Positions 35,391 through 45,446 of a stretch of DNA of 64,000 bases are shown here, one piece after another. Each line of letters opens with the position of its first letter. The stretch's first letter is position 1. The translations under genes were made by a program, and so were the position numbers. This stretch comes from Halomonas sp. 7T (GTDB lineage Bacteria; Pseudomonadota; Gammaproteobacteria; Pseudomonadales; Halomonadaceae). The stretch covers positions 1,364,001-1,428,000 of the forward strand of contig NZ_CP087112.1 of NCBI RefSeq assembly GCF_025643255.1. Direction: 5' to 3'. The notes under the pieces are model-generated. The model was not told the DNA's origin, did not search any database, and saw only the letters and a program-made list of their open reading frames with translations.

Positions 35391-35711
35391 ATGTCTGGTT
35401 CCCCAAGCGCCGCCTCACGCCTCCTAGAGCATAACGGCCATGCCATCGAGGCAGGTACTAACTTATTAAAAGCCCTTGCCAACGAGAAACGTTTACAGAT
35501 CCTTTGCTTGCTAGCAGAAAAAGAACTCTCGGTTACCCAAATTAATCAGCAGCTGTCTCTCAGCCAATCGGCGCTCTCACAACACCTAGCCATTTTGCGA
35601 CGTGATCATCTGGTTAACACTCGTAGAGAGTCTCAGACCATTTATTATTCACTTAAAAGTGAGAGCGCCAAAGCGATTATTGACACCTTGGCGCACCATT
35701 ACGCAGCGTGA
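35391..35711 (+). CDS. ArsR-family transcriptional regulator
   Basis: A 106-residue winged-helix repressor: LLKALANEKRLQILCLLAEKELSVTQINQQLSLSQSALSQHLAILRRDHLVNTRRESQTIYYSL is the full ArsR domain. The metal-binding ELCVCDL motif is replaced by ELSVTQI and only one Cys remains, so it is unlikely to sense metals. The ATG at 35391 has an AGGAG-type ribosome site 6 nt upstream. It is divergent from prpE and may respond to a metabolite or redox signal linked to it; this is inference. Confidence 0.85.
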   Translation: MSGSPSAASRLLEHNGHAIEAGTNLLKALANEKRLQILCLLAEKELSVTQINQQLSLSQSALSQHLAILRRDHLVNTRRESQTIYYSLKSESAKAIIDTLAHHYAA

Positions 35712-35760
35712 TTCACTGCAATTTAAACCGTTATGAAAGCAGCCTTAGGCATCAACGCGT

Positions 35761-36810
35761 TTAGCGGCGCTGCCACCCGGCCGCATCGATGAGGCCTAAC
35801 GCCTTGAGGGCTGCTTGCTCTATCCCGGCAGACACTGCCAAGCCGATTTTACGACTAATGGTTTTAGGCGGCTCAAGCCTAACCTGATAAACATCGGCTT
35901 CCGCCATCCGCTCAACTAAATAAGCCTCGCTAGTCCCCACGCTATCGACTAACTGCTGATCAAGAGCCTCACTGCCGTACCAAATTTCGCCAGTGGCGAG
36001 TGTATCGATATCCATTGCGGGACGATGCTGAGAAACGTAATCCTTAAATAGCTGATGGGTATTCTCTAAATCTTCGATAAACTTCTCGCGGCCCTCTTGG
36101 GTATTTTCCCCCAACACAGTTAACGTGCGCTTATATTTGCCAGCGGTCAGTAACTCCACGTCAATATCGTGACGCTTTAGCAAGCGATGAATATTCGGCA
36201 CCTGCGCGACAACGCCGATGGAGCCAATCACTGCAAAAGGCGCAGCTTTAACGTGGTGAGCGGTACAAGCCATCATATAACCCCCGCTCGCAGCCACTTT
36301 ATCAATACAAACGGTGGTGGTGAGACCTGCGTCGCGCAAACGGTCTAGCTGAGCCGCCGCTAACCCGTAGCCGTGAACCACGCCTCCTGCGGACTCAAGG
36401 CGCACAATGACCTCATCCTCAGCCGAAGCAACCTGGATCACTGCTGAAATCTCTTGGGCAAAATGCTCAGTTTGCGAGGCTTTCAAATCACCATGGAAAT
36501 CCAAAACCCACACTTTAGTTGAAGACTGCTGTTGAGTGGGCTTGTCACCCTTCACCGCTTTATGACGTGCTTTATCTTCCTTACGAAAAGCTTTGATGAG
36601 CCGCTTACGCGCCCCATGCTGCGTGGAATGAACACGCAAGCGGCGCTCCCGTGAACGGCGCTGATCATTTAGCGACTCAACGTGCAATTTAAGACTGCTG
36701 TTGTCAGATTCTTTGCTGCGCATAATCAGCAATAAGATGAACCCCACCAAGGCCATCACAATAACAGCCTGCACCAGGAAGGTTCCTATCTCTACCACCC
36801 ACTCGCTCAT
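35761..36810 (-). CDS. sohB: SohB inner-membrane serine peptidase (S49)
   Basis: A 349-residue S49 peptidase. An N-terminal membrane helix (LVQAVIVMALVGFILLLIM) and a basic linker are followed by the protease core: FHGDLKASQTE, VIVRLESAGGVVHGYG, VDKVAASGGYMMAC-like segment with the catalytic Ser in ASGGY, and the catalytic Lys in GKYKRTLT. It acts at the periplasmic side as a signal-peptide or quality-control protease. It is transcribed away from the SCP2 gene. Confidence 0.92.
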   Translation of the reverse strand: MSEWVVEIGTFLVQAVIVMALVGFILLLIMRSKESDNSSLKLHVESLNDQRRSRERRLRVHSTQHGARKRLIKAFRKEDKARHKAVKGDKPTQQQSSTKVWVLDFHGDLKASQTEHFAQEISAVIQVASAEDEVIVRLESAGGVVHGYGLAAAQLDRLRDAGLTTTVCIDKVAASGGYMMACTAHHVKAAPFAVIGSIGVVAQVPNIHRLLKRHDIDVELLTAGKYKRTLTVLGENTQEGREKFIEDLENTHQLFKDYVSQHRPAMDIDTLATGEIWYGSEALDQQLVDSVGTSEAYLVERMAEADVYQVRLEPPKTISRKIGLAVSAGIEQAALKALGLIDAAGWQRR

Positions 36811-37007
36811 ATACTGCTCCCCATACTGTATTTAAAGGCTGAAAAGACTTACTTTGACCACACCTAGGCCCAAGACCTCGTTACCATGTACCCAGGCCCC
36901 TTGATTAAAACAATTGTTTGAAATAATCTCGTGATCAGCACGTTGATTCACCAGCCATCTTGAGCGGCAACCCGTCATACACCCATAAACGCATTAGGAA
37001 TCTTATT

Positions 37008-37319
37008 ATGTCATCAAATACGCTTGAAAAGTTGCAAGCCCGCTTTAACCCTGAAGCCGCCAAGGGAATGGAAGAAGTATTTCAGTTCCATTTCACAGAT
37101 GCGGGAAGCTATTACCTCAATATCCAAGACGGCACGTTGGATATCCAAGAAGGTGAGCACGATGACCCTTCCGTCAGCCTGAACATGAGCACCGATACTC
37201 TAAAAGGCATAATGAGCGGCGATGTTAACGGCATGACGGCGTTTATGACGGGCAAGCTAAAAGCGACGGGTAACGTCATGCTTGCCACTAAGCTTACGTC
37301 GCTATTTCCTAGCGAATAA
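37008..37319 (+). CDS. SCP2 sterol-binding-domain protein
   Basis: A 103-residue protein covering a single SCP2 fold: ARFNPEAAKGMEEVFQFHFTD, YYLNIQDGTLDIQEGEHDDPSVSLNMSTDTLKGIMSGDVNGMTAFMTGKLKATGNVMLATKL. SCP2 domains hold hydrophobic ligands such as lipids. I chose the ATG at 37008, with AGGA 8-9 nt before it; the frame is open for some distance upstream. It stands alone between sohB and nudC. The ligand is unknown. Confidence 0.85.
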   Translation: MSSNTLEKLQARFNPEAAKGMEEVFQFHFTDAGSYYLNIQDGTLDIQEGEHDDPSVSLNMSTDTLKGIMSGDVNGMTAFMTGKLKATGNVMLATKLTSLFPSE

Positions 37320-37350
37320 GGACTATGTCGGCGTTAATCAGTTCAAGCGA

Positions 37351-38124
37351 TTAACGCCAACGTGCCAAGTGAGTTTCGATAAGCTCACGAGAAATAGAGT
37401 AAGGCGGCGGCAGCGAGGGTAGCTGACGCGGCGAAAACCAAGCCGCATCGCTAATTTCTACGCCGTCAATGCGTATCCGCCGCGTGGTTGCCTCTGCGAA
37501 AAAACCAAACATCAGCGAATGAGGAAATGGCCACGCTTGACTCTGGTGGTAGCGCAGCTTATCCACATGCACCCCCACCTCTTCAAAGATCTCCCGATGA
37601 ACCGCCTCTTCAGCAGATTCGCCAGGCTCTATAAACCCCGCTAGCGTGGAGTAGCGCCCAGGTGGGAAGCGCGGGCTGCGGGCTAGTAACATCGCTTCAC
37701 CGCTGGTCACCAACGTGATAATACACGGCGAAATACGCGGGTAGTTGCGGTGCCCGCAGGCATGGCAGTGCATAGCGAACTCCGCCTCAAGCTTGGTAGC
37801 TTTTTCACCACAACGCCCACAAAACCGGTGATTTTCAAGCCAAGCCCCCACCTGTAAGGCGGTTGAAAGTAAGCTGAACCATGACGCCGCCAGCTGCCCA
37901 AGCCACTGCCGACCATCTATCCAGTCCTCTCCCGGCACGCTCTCAACCAGCAGTGCAACGGGTTCGTCCTGCCAGTAGCATAGCGGCTGCATCTGCTCGT
38001 TCCAGGGCTGCAGGGGTTGGAGTGGAGTTAACTCACCCGCGAGCGGCCCAGGCGCAATACGGCTGCGGGATACACGGATCACACGGCCTTCACGGGCATT
38101 GTGGGGTATTTCACGCTTAAGCAT
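37351..38124 (-). CDS. nudC: NADH pyrophosphatase / RNA decapping enzyme NudC
   Basis: About 257 residues. A zinc ribbon with four Cys (FCGRCGEKATKLE...MHCHACGHRNYPR) precedes the Nudix box GFIEPGESAEEAVHREIFEEVGV. The SQAWPFPHSLM segment that follows is diagnostic of NudC, which hydrolyses NAD(H) and removes NAD caps from RNA. I chose the ATG at 38124 (MLKREIPHN), which overlaps the dnaQ stop by 8 bp; longer frames run into dnaQ. It is the last gene of the methyltransferase-rnhA-dnaQ-nudC chain. Confidence 0.92.
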   Translation of the reverse strand: MLKREIPHNAREGRVIRVSRSRIAPGPLAGELTPLQPLQPWNEQMQPLCYWQDEPVALLVESVPGEDWIDGRQWLGQLAASWFSLLSTALQVGAWLENHRFCGRCGEKATKLEAEFAMHCHACGHRNYPRISPCIITLVTSGEAMLLARSPRFPPGRYSTLAGFIEPGESAEEAVHREIFEEVGVHVDKLRYHQSQAWPFPHSLMFGFFAEATTRRIRIDGVEISDAAWFSPRQLPSLPPPYSISRELIETHLARWR

Positions 38125-38854
38125 CGACTTGGGGTTCCTCAAACCAGCGCAACTGATGCGCGTCGCATTTAGCTTTATGCGCCGCATGCTCATCAGCATT
38201 AGGGCGTATTACGCGCAACTGTCCAGGGGTGAGCGCCAGGCGTTTGACAGCCAACCCTTCATTTGCCTGATGCTGTTGCTGCTTGTTCGACGAAGTGTCA
38301 GCGTCTAGGACAAGCGCTGTTTGGCCGCCGGTCATAGCCAAATATACTTCGGCTAAAATTTCAGCATCTAACAAAGCGCCGTGGAGCACACGATGCCCGT
38401 TATCGATGTCGTATCGCTTGCACAGGGCATCTAGATTATTGCGCTGACCAGGATGCTTCTCACGGGCCATCACCAGCGTATCCAGAATACGACAGTGGTC
38501 GCGCACCGGACCAATAGCGGGTGCCTGGCGATGCTTATTGAGTATGCCTAATTCATGATCGATAAACCCAACATCGAAGGGCGCGTTGTGAATGACCAAT
38601 TCGGCCCCATCAATGAACGCCCAAAACGCATCGGCAATCTCCGCAAACACGGGTTCGTTGGCCACTTTAGCATCGTCAATGCCATGTACCGCGACCACTT
38701 CTGCATCGATGTGACGCTCCGGATTGATGTACTGATGGTAAGTACGCCCAGTGAACCGACGATTAATCATCTCGACGGCACCAATCTCCACCAGCCGATG
38801 ACCATCTTTGGGATCAATACCGGTGGTTTCCGTATCTAAGATGACTTGGCGCAT
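38117..38854 (-). CDS. dnaQ: DNA polymerase III epsilon subunit (proofreading exonuclease)
   Basis: A 245-residue DnaQ. Exonuclease motifs are ILDTETTG (5-12), [11 protein letters not shown] and [14 protein letters not shown], giving the full DEDDh site. The C-terminal ~60 residues are the linker and alpha-subunit binding tail, ending QLRWFEEPQ. It corrects replication errors as part of the polymerase core. It overlaps rnhA by 19 bp upstream and nudC by 8 bp downstream, all in the same direction; in E. coli dnaQ and rnhA are divergent. Confidence 0.94.
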   Translation of the reverse strand: MRQVILDTETTGIDPKDGHRLVEIGAVEMINRRFTGRTYHQYINPERHIDAEVVAVHGIDDAKVANEPVFAEIADAFWAFIDGAELVIHNAPFDVGFIDHELGILNKHRQAPAIGPVRDHCRILDTLVMAREKHPGQRNNLDALCKRYDIDNGHRVLHGALLDAEILAEVYLAMTGGQTALVLDADTSSNKQQQHQANEGLAVKRLALTPGQLRVIRPNADEHAAHKAKCDAHQLRWFEEPQVDA

Positions 38855-39321
38855 GCCGCTCTCCTCTGATGTTCATCGATGGCTTCGTTGGCTAACTGAT
38901 CTGCACGCTCATTCCCCGGATGCCCGCTGTGCCCTTTTACCCAGTGCCACTCTACCTGGTGCCGGTGAGTTTCTTCATGCAGAGTCTTCCATAGCTCAGC
39001 ATTTTTGACAGGCTGCTTAGCCGCCGTTTTCCAGCCTCGCTTGATCCAGTTATGGATCCACTGGGTAATCCCCTGGCGTACATATTGTGAGTCGGTCCAT
39101 AGCGCGACACAGCATGGTTTGTTCAAGGTACGCAGTGCCATGATCGCCGCCATTAACTCCATGCGATTATTGGTCGTCTCGGCTTCATAGCCTTTCAAGG
39201 TTTTTTGATGGGGGCCGCTTTCTAACACTACCCCCCAGCCACCTGGGCCAGGATTGCCTCGACACGCCCCATCGGTATATACCGTGACTTGAGGCAGCCC
39301 CTCGGCTACTTGCTTACTCAC
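38836..39321 (-). CDS. rnhA: Ribonuclease HI
   Basis: About 161 residues. It degrades RNA in RNA-DNA hybrids. Motifs: [19 protein letters not shown] (catalytic Asp), [13 protein letters not shown] (Glu), LWTDSQYV (Asp), and [16 protein letters not shown] (His loop and Asp). The start is probably the GTG at 39321 (VSKQVAEG), with AGGAC about 7 nt upstream; no ATG fits. It overlaps the methyltransferase by 8 bp and dnaQ by 19 bp, indicating coupled translation. Confidence 0.93.
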   Translation of the reverse strand: MSKQVAEGLPQVTVYTDGACRGNPGPGGWGVVLESGPHQKTLKGYEAETTNNRMELMAAIMALRTLNKPCCVALWTDSQYVRQGITQWIHNWIKRGWKTAAKQPVKNAELWKTLHEETHRHQVEWHWVKGHSGHPGNERADQLANEAIDEHQRRAACAKSS

Positions 39322-40114
39322 GCTCACTGTCCTTTTTTTGACGACATTGATCTGATAATGGGTAGCGCGCCGAAACGCCAGTTCGTGTCGCACCCAGCGT
39401 CGATGATGAAGCAGGCGCGCGTAAGCCAAATTTAACGCGTTGAATGGGGGCGTGACGTTGACGCCGCTGTGCCTGGATCATGTAGCCTTCACCAATAGGA
39501 AGATTGTGCCTTCTCCCCCAAGCTTCCCAAGGTTCGCCACACTTAGCGTTCATCAGGCCACGAAAACAGCAATAGTCTACGCGTTCCACCTCAAAGTCGA
39601 CAAACGCCAGCCAGTCGCGTAGCCGGTTAGCGCTACGCCATTGCCCGTTCCATGGAAACTGAGCCTGTTTCTTACGCCAGCGCTGTGTCATTCCACTAAC
39701 ACTCATAGGATTAAAGCCAAACAGCACCAAAACACCGTTGTCTGCCGTCACCCGTGCGGCCTCTTGAAGGGTATAGTGAGCATCTGGAACATGCTCTAGC
39801 CAGTGGTGTACTACCATGGTGTCGATACAGCGATCTGGCAGTGCCAGCTGACCTGGCGGGCACACCAAGCTGGCTGGAGATGCAGCAAGGGCGCGAGTGG
39901 GCGCCCACCGAATCATATGGGGAATGGCTGACATCGTCATTAACGCAGGCCCCATGCTCATCTCCAAGCTATGTCCGCCTTTACGCCCCTCTACCACCGG
40001 CCCTAAACAAGCTCGCTGGGTTTCCCACAAAGCTCGACCCGCCTCTGTTTGCCAGTACGCCTGGCTCTGAGCCATCCGCTGAGCGAGCATCGGTGCCATC
40101 GACGAATTTGACAT
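39314..40114 (-). CDS. SAM-dependent methyltransferase (rnhA-linked)
   Basis: A 266-residue class I methyltransferase. The methyltransf_11-type core includes [43 protein letters not shown], but the usual glycine-rich SAM loop near the N-terminus is not obvious (the region reads [21 protein letters not shown]), so SAM binding may be atypical. Genes of this kind commonly lie before rnhA (YafS-like); the substrate is not known. I chose the ATG at 40114 with GGAGGG upstream. It is divergent from gloB. Confidence 0.75.
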   Translation of the reverse strand: MSNSSMAPMLAQRMAQSQAYWQTEAGRALWETQRACLGPVVEGRKGGHSLEMSMGPALMTMSAIPHMIRWAPTRALAASPASLVCPPGQLALPDRCIDTMVVHHWLEHVPDAHYTLQEAARVTADNGVLVLFGFNPMSVSGMTQRWRKKQAQFPWNGQWRSANRLRDWLAFVDFEVERVDYCCFRGLMNAKCGEPWEAWGRRHNLPIGEGYMIQAQRRQRHAPIQRVKFGLRAPASSSTLGATRTGVSARYPLSDQCRQKKDSERE

Positions 40115-40290
40115 GAACAGCGCTTCCCTCCAAAGTAACTGACTTTTAGCGGCGTTGGCGCTCGTATATTTGCGCCCAGATAAACGGCTTAAAAATTGAA
40201 TTTTAGTGCCCACTTATTCAGTAACGGCCACTATTAACTAACGGTTTTATTTCGCCGATTACTTATTTCGAATTTCAAAGGATCTCGCCC

Positions 40291-41058
40291 ATGATGAGCG
40301 TGACACCGATTCCCGCCCTTAGCGACAACTATATTTGGCTATTAAGACAAGATACCAGCCAAAGCGTTTGCGTTGTGGATCCTGGTGAAGCGGCGCCGGT
40401 CATTGAGATTCTTGAACGTGATGCCCTCCAACTAGACACCATCTTAATCACCCACCATCATCATGATCATACCGGTGGGTTAAGCGAATTGATTAAACGC
40501 TACTCTCCCCGTGTTATCGGCCCTGCAAACCCGTCCATCGAAGGCATTGATGTAACGGTAAGCGACGGTGATGAAGTAAGGGTCATGGGCCGTCTATTTG
40601 AAGTAATAGCCACGCCAGGCCATACCCTAGACCATATTAGCTACTTTACGCCGGGCATACCTGCCTTGCTGTTTTGCGGCGACACCCTGTTTTGCGCAGG
40701 GTGCGGGCGCCTTTTTGAGGGTACACCGGAGCAAATGCTCGTATCGCTGACAAAATTTAGGGAACTCCCTGAGGATACCCTGGTCTTTGCAGCCCATGAG
40801 TATACGCACGCAAATCTTCAATTTGCGCGTGCTGCAGACCCCGATAATGAAGACGTTACCTACGCTTTACAGGAGTGTGAGAAAGCACGGTCTCTCGACC
40901 GACCCACGTTACCCAGCACGATAGGACGCGAGCTGAAAATCAATCCCTACCTACGCGTGGGCACCGATAGCGTGCGCCAAGCGGCAGGCACTCAGGGAGC
41001 AAATGATGACGATCTCGCCACGTTCACCACTTTAAGAGAGTGGAAGAACCGTTTTTAA
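40291..41058 (+). CDS. gloB: Hydroxyacylglutathione hydrolase (glyoxalase II)
   Basis: A 255-residue metallo-beta-lactamase-fold hydrolase. The binuclear metal site is THHHHDHTGG (about 51-60), with later ligands in ATPGHTLDHISY, CGDTLFCAGCGRLFEG and FAAHEYTHANLQFA. The C-terminal KINPYLR binds glutathione. It releases D-lactate and glutathione in methylglyoxal detoxification. The start is the ATG at 40291 or the next codon. mltD follows after 29 bp, so the two may be co-transcribed. Confidence 0.94.
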   Translation: MMSVTPIPALSDNYIWLLRQDTSQSVCVVDPGEAAPVIEILERDALQLDTILITHHHHDHTGGLSELIKRYSPRVIGPANPSIEGIDVTVSDGDEVRVMGRLFEVIATPGHTLDHISYFTPGIPALLFCGDTLFCAGCGRLFEGTPEQMLVSLTKFRELPEDTLVFAAHEYTHANLQFARAADPDNEDVTYALQECEKARSLDRPTLPSTIGRELKINPYLRVGTDSVRQAAGTQGANDDDLATFTTLREWKNRF

Positions 41059-41087
41059 GAACGCTATCGAATAGAAACGAACCTATT

Positions 41088-42314
41088 ATGACCTATCGAA
41101 CGATTCGCCAGCGCTTATTACTAAGCGCTGGGAGCACATTAATTATGGGCCTTTTGTTGGCCGCGGCGGCAAGCTCACAAGCTTCTGCCACTGATCCAAG
41201 CTACACGTATGCCACTGTTAATGATGTCGCCTCGGAGAGTGGCAATTCGCATAGCAACACGCATTTTCAACCGACGGCCCTCCATCACCATTTCTGGGAC
41301 GCCCTCGTGCTTGAACCCCAGGATGCCTGGAGTTCACTACGATCCAGTTTTCAATGGCAAGAAAAAAACCTGCCCGCCGATGCCCAGGCCAGAGTCGATG
41401 AGTGGATTGAATACTATCGCTCCAGCCCGCAGAACATTGCGGCCATTACCGAGCGCGCCACACCATGGCTAGCCTGGATCGCCCAGCAGGTGAGCGATCG
41501 CGGGCTACCTGGCGAGCTTGCCCTCATCCCCTTTGTGGAAAGTTCATTTGACCCTCAAGCCCGAAGCCATATGGGTGCTGCAGGCCTTTGGCAGTTTATG
41601 CCGCGAACCGGGGATGCACTGGGGCTGGTGCGTAACGGGAATTATGATGGTCGCCTGGATGTGATTACTTCCACCGACGCCGCGCTGAACTATCTAGAAA
41701 TGCAGGCAGATGAGTGGTACGAAGGTGACTTGATGCTTTCATTAGCCGCCTATAATGCGGGTGCTGGCACGGTCAATCGCGCTAAGCGCCAAGCGCAGAG
41801 TCAAGGCTTAGAAGGACAATACTGGGATCTTTCGCTGCCCCAAGAAACCATGCAGTACGTGCCAAAGCTCAAGGCAATTGCGACGATAATTAACGATCCC
41901 AACAAATATGGCGTTAGCCTGCCGGATATTCATCCAGATCCTGCGTTCGCCAAAATTCAGCTGGAGCAGCCAGTCAGCTTGGCTCAGGCTTCTCAACTGC
42001 TGGATGTTAGCCAGTCGGCGCTGGCTGAGCTAAACCCTGGCCTGCTAAACGGCAGCCTCGATCCACGCAGCGCACAAACGCTTTTAGTGCCTGAAGAGGT
42101 GGATACGCAAGTATTAGCTCAGCTTTCACAGTCAGGCAACACTTCGCTTGCATCAGCTAGCACACCTACCGTACATCGTGTAGAAAGTGGCGATAACCTT
42201 TCCGCTATTGCCGCACAGTATAATATTGATCAACGAGATTTAATCCGCTGGAATGCCATCGAACGCCCTGAGGCACTTCAGCCTGGGCAACGACTGTCAC
42301 TATCGGCTCAGTAG
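41088..42314 (+). CDS. mltD: Lytic murein transglycosylase (MltD-like)
   Basis: A 408-residue peptidoglycan-cleaving enzyme. After a signal peptide (LLLSAGSTLIMGLLLAAAASSQASA), the SLT domain shows FVESSFDPQARSHMGAAGLWQFMPRTG with the catalytic Glu, and LAAYNAGAGTV. One LysM repeat is at the C-terminus (VHRVESGDNLSAIAAQYNIDQRDLIRWN). E. coli MltD is a lipoprotein with two LysM repeats; here I see no lipobox Cys and one clear LysM. I chose the ATG at 41088 after the gloB stop. Confidence 0.9.
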   Translation: MTYRTIRQRLLLSAGSTLIMGLLLAAAASSQASATDPSYTYATVNDVASESGNSHSNTHFQPTALHHHFWDALVLEPQDAWSSLRSSFQWQEKNLPADAQARVDEWIEYYRSSPQNIAAITERATPWLAWIAQQVSDRGLPGELALIPFVESSFDPQARSHMGAAGLWQFMPRTGDALGLVRNGNYDGRLDVITSTDAALNYLEMQADEWYEGDLMLSLAAYNAGAGTVNRAKRQAQSQGLEGQYWDLSLPQETMQYVPKLKAIATIINDPNKYGVSLPDIHPDPAFAKIQLEQPVSLAQASQLLDVSQSALAELNPGLLNGSLDPRSAQTLLVPEEVDTQVLAQLSQSGNTSLASASTPTVHRVESGDNLSAIAAQYNIDQRDLIRWNAIERPEALQPGQRLSLSAQ

Positions 42315-42360
42315 CAGGGGGTGAGGCCTATCAGAATGATATAAGGGTGGTATAACGGCT

Positions 42361-42405
42361 AAGCAGAGTTACTATAAGCAGGGTTACTACAAGCAGAGCT
42401 ACTAC
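42361..42405. repeat. 15-bp tandem repeat array upstream of yejA
   Basis: Three units in tandem: AAGCAGAGTTACTAT, AAGCAGGGTTACTAC, AAGCAGAGCTACTAC, ending 13 bp before the yejA start. Read on the minus strand the unit contains TAGCTCTGCT, also found in the 15-bp repeats inside yejE. It lies in the leader region and may affect yejA translation. Confidence 0.85.
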
Positions 42406-42418
42406 AGGAAGTTTACTG

Positions 42419-44293
42419 ATGGCACGCAGCGTAATGCTCAAGAAACTCGTGTTACTGATCAGCGCTCTGCTGCTGAGCTGTTCGCTAATGGCTTCAGAAG
42501 AGGCCACAGACAGCGGCAACACCGCCCTTGTTGAAACGGTGCATGGGCTATCGCTATATGATAGCCCGAAGCTGCCGGAAGGCTTTGCCTACTTTCCTCA
42601 CGTGAACCCCCAAGCGCCTAAAGGCGGTTCTATTACCCATACCGCTGTGGGCGGTAGCTTCGACTCGACAAACCCCTTTATCATTCGCGGCACCCCCGCC
42701 ACCGGCATTTCGCAAATCTACGACACGCTGATGGCCAGCAATCCTGGCGAGCCGTTTAGCCTCTACGGGCTATTAGCCAAAGGCGTACGCCTGGATCCTG
42801 AGCGCCAATGGATTGAGTTTGATCTACGTGAAGAAGCTCGCTTTCAAGATGGCGAACCGCTGACAGCCTATGACGTGGTGTTCTCGTTTGATTTACTCCG
42901 TGAAAAGGGTAATCCCTTCTATGCTAGCTACTACGCTGGCGTCGAACGGGTCATCGCGCTAAACGATCATCAGGTGCGTTTCGAATTTAACGATACTGAA
43001 TCACGGGAGTTACCGCTGATCGTTGCTCAGCTGCCGATCCTCCCCCGCCATTACTGGGAGCCCCGTGACTTTACCGCGCCGACTCTAGCGGCCCACCCTG
43101 GCTCTGGCCCCTACCGAATCAGCGAAGTCGACCCGGGTCGGCGCATCGTGTACCAGCGCGATGAGAATTACTGGGGGAAAGATCTCCCGGTCAACGTTGG
43201 GCGCTACAATATTGATCGCGTGGTGTACGAGTACTACCGGGATCGTGATATCGCCTGGGAAGCGTTTAAAGCAGGCCTGACCGACTTTCGTACTGATGCC
43301 CGCGCCGCCACGTGGGCCATCGGCTACGACTTCCCCGCTTATCGAGACGGCCTGATTAAACGCATCACCGTGCCCGATGTGAACCCCTCCATGATGCAGG
43401 CGTTTGTGTTCAACCTGCGCCAAGAGAAGTTCCAAGACCCAAGGGTGCGCGAAGCCTTGAGCCTAACCTTCGACTTTCCCTGGTTAAACACCAATATTTT
43501 TTACAATACCTATGCGCGCACTGAAAGTTTCTTTCAAAACTCGGAGATGGAAGCCGTGGGCACACCCTCGGTAGAGGAGCTGGCACTGTTAGAGCCTTAC
43601 CGTGAAGAGCTACTGGCGTCGCATCAATCTGACCGACTGTTCACAGCGCCACTGCCAATTGATCACCCTGACGAGCTGCGTGAACGGCTAAGATTAGCGT
43701 TAGACCTTCTTCGCGAAGCAGACTATCGGGTTGAGGATGGCATGCTAGTGAATGCCGAGGGCCGCCCGCTGACGCTGGAGGTGCTGCTTTACGACTCTGG
43801 GTTGGAGCGGGTCGTACAGCCTATGCTGCGTAATATGGCGCGTTTGGGTGTGCAAACATCGCTGCGTATTGTGGATATTAACCAATACCTTAACCGAGTA
43901 CGGGGCTATGATTATGACATGGTCATTAGCCATTTCCCGCAATCCAATAACCCCGGGAATGAACAGCGTGACTATTGGACCAGTGCTGCTGCAGAAGCGC
44001 CCCAGAGCCGCAATCGCATGGCACTGGCCCACCCTGCCGTTGATGCCCTGGTAGAACACATTATTCGGGCTGATGACCGTGAATCACTGGATAACGCTAC
44101 CCGCGCCCTTGACCGCGTGCTGCGCTGGGGCTTTTATGTCATCCCTCACTATCACTCTGGCGAGACGCGCATCGCAGTATGGGATAAATTCGGTTACCCC
44201 GAGCCTTTCCCTGCCTATGCCATGGATTTAGATGCTTGGTGGGTCGACACAGAACGTGAAGCAGCCTTACAGCGGCGTAACCGTCGCCGCTAG
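42419..44293 (+). CDS. yejA: Extracellular solute-binding protein of the Yej peptide importer
   Basis: A 624-residue family 5 solute-binding protein. A signal peptide (LVLLISALLLSCSLMAS) may have a lipobox-like LLSC. The start of the mature domain reads GLSLYDSPKLPEGFAYFPHVNPQAPKGG, typical of YejA, followed by FDSTNPFIIRGTPA and FDLREEARFQDGEPLTAYDVVFSFD. It captures oligopeptides or antimicrobial peptides such as microcin C in the periplasm and passes them to YejBEF. Full length. AGGAAG lies before the ATG; it heads the yejABEF operon. Confidence 0.92.
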   Translation: MARSVMLKKLVLLISALLLSCSLMASEEATDSGNTALVETVHGLSLYDSPKLPEGFAYFPHVNPQAPKGGSITHTAVGGSFDSTNPFIIRGTPATGISQIYDTLMASNPGEPFSLYGLLAKGVRLDPERQWIEFDLREEARFQDGEPLTAYDVVFSFDLLREKGNPFYASYYAGVERVIALNDHQVRFEFNDTESRELPLIVAQLPILPRHYWEPRDFTAPTLAAHPGSGPYRISEVDPGRRIVYQRDENYWGKDLPVNVGRYNIDRVVYEYYRDRDIAWEAFKAGLTDFRTDARAATWAIGYDFPAYRDGLIKRITVPDVNPSMMQAFVFNLRQEKFQDPRVREALSLTFDFPWLNTNIFYNTYARTESFFQNSEMEAVGTPSVEELALLEPYREELLASHQSDRLFTAPLPIDHPDELRERLRLALDLLREADYRVEDGMLVNAEGRPLTLEVLLYDSGLERVVQPMLRNMARLGVQTSLRIVDINQYLNRVRGYDYDMVISHFPQSNNPGNEQRDYWTSAAAEAPQSRNRMALAHPAVDALVEHIIRADDRESLDNATRALDRVLRWGFYVIPHYHSGETRIAVWDKFGYPEPFPAYAMDLDAWWVDTEREAALQRRNRRR

Positions 44294-44371
44294 CGTTTAG
44301 TTGCCACTCAGTATCGTTTTTGACAATCGCTCACAAAACAGCTTGTTTACCTAATTTTCGTGGAGTGCGCT

Positions 44372-45445
44372 GTGGCACGTTATACCCTACGCCGACTGCT
44401 ACTGATGATTCCGACGCTGTTCGGCATCATGCTGCTTAACTTCATGATTGTGCAGGCTGCTCCCGGCGGGCCGATTGATCAGATGTTGGCACGCTTTGAA
44501 GGCGCCAACGCTATGGCAAGCACACGGCTTGATATGGGCGGTGCGGACGTACAGGTCAGTGACGATTCCCGAGGGGCGCGAGGAATCGACCCACGTTTTA
44601 TCGAGCAGTTAGAGCAGCAATTCGGCTTCGACAAACCCGCCCACGAGCGCTTTCTGGGCATGATGGCGGATTACCTGACCTTCGATTTCGGCACCAGCTT
44701 TTTTCGTGACCGCCCAGTGATTGATCTAATGATCGAGCGACTGCCGGTGTCGATTTCACTCGGGTTATGGACCACCCTGTTGGTCTATTTGATTTCGATC
44801 CCCTTAGGGGTTCGCAAAGCCCTACGCCACGGCTCACGCTTTGACGTCTGGACATCAGGCCTAGTGATTGTCGGCTACGCCATACCGGGTTTTCTGTTCG
44901 CGATCCTGCTAATTGTGCTGTTCGCTGGCGGCACCTACCTGGACTGGTTCCCGTTGCGCGGGCTAACCTCGCCGGATTTTGCCGAACTATCCGCCTGGGG
45001 AAAGGTAAAAGACTACTTTTGGCACATCACGCTACCGGTAATTGCCGCGGCTATTGGAAGCTTCGCCACGCTGACTATGCTGACCAAGAACAGCTTCCTG
45101 GATGAAATCCATAAGCAATACGTGCTGACCGCCCGCGCCAAAGGGGCCGATGAGCAGCGCATCTTATACGGTCACGTGTTCCGCAATGCGATGCTGATTA
45201 TTATCGCGGGCCTACCCTCGGCGATGATCGGTATTTTCTTTACCGGCGCGCTATTGATCGAGGTGATTTTCTCCCTAGACGGGCTGGGTCTGTTAGGGTT
45301 TGAAGCGGTGATGCAGCGGGACTATCCGGTGATTTTCGGCACGCTGTTTCTTTACACCGTGATCGGCCTGCTGCTTAAGCTGATTTCAGATTTGACCTAT
45401 GTGTGGGTAGACCCGCGTATCGATTTTGCATCGAGGGAGTCTTAA
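44372..45445 (+). CDS. yejB: Yej peptide ABC transporter permease YejB
   Basis: A 357-residue inner-membrane permease. It starts [35 protein letters not shown], the typical BPD-transport N-terminus of YejB, and includes a long periplasmic insert before the membrane core and the EAA loop ([24 protein letters not shown]). I chose the GTG at 44372, which has GGAG 6 nt upstream. Its stop is one base before the yejE start. Confidence 0.92.
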   Translation: MARYTLRRLLLMIPTLFGIMLLNFMIVQAAPGGPIDQMLARFEGANAMASTRLDMGGADVQVSDDSRGARGIDPRFIEQLEQQFGFDKPAHERFLGMMADYLTFDFGTSFFRDRPVIDLMIERLPVSISLGLWTTLLVYLISIPLGVRKALRHGSRFDVWTSGLVIVGYAIPGFLFAILLIVLFAGGTYLDWFPLRGLTSPDFAELSAWGKVKDYFWHITLPVIAAAIGSFATLTMLTKNSFLDEIHKQYVLTARAKGADEQRILYGHVFRNAMLIIIAGLPSAMIGIFFTGALLIEVIFSLDGLGLLGFEAVMQRDYPVIFGTLFLYTVIGLLLKLISDLTYVWVDPRIDFASRES

Positions 45446-45446
45446 T

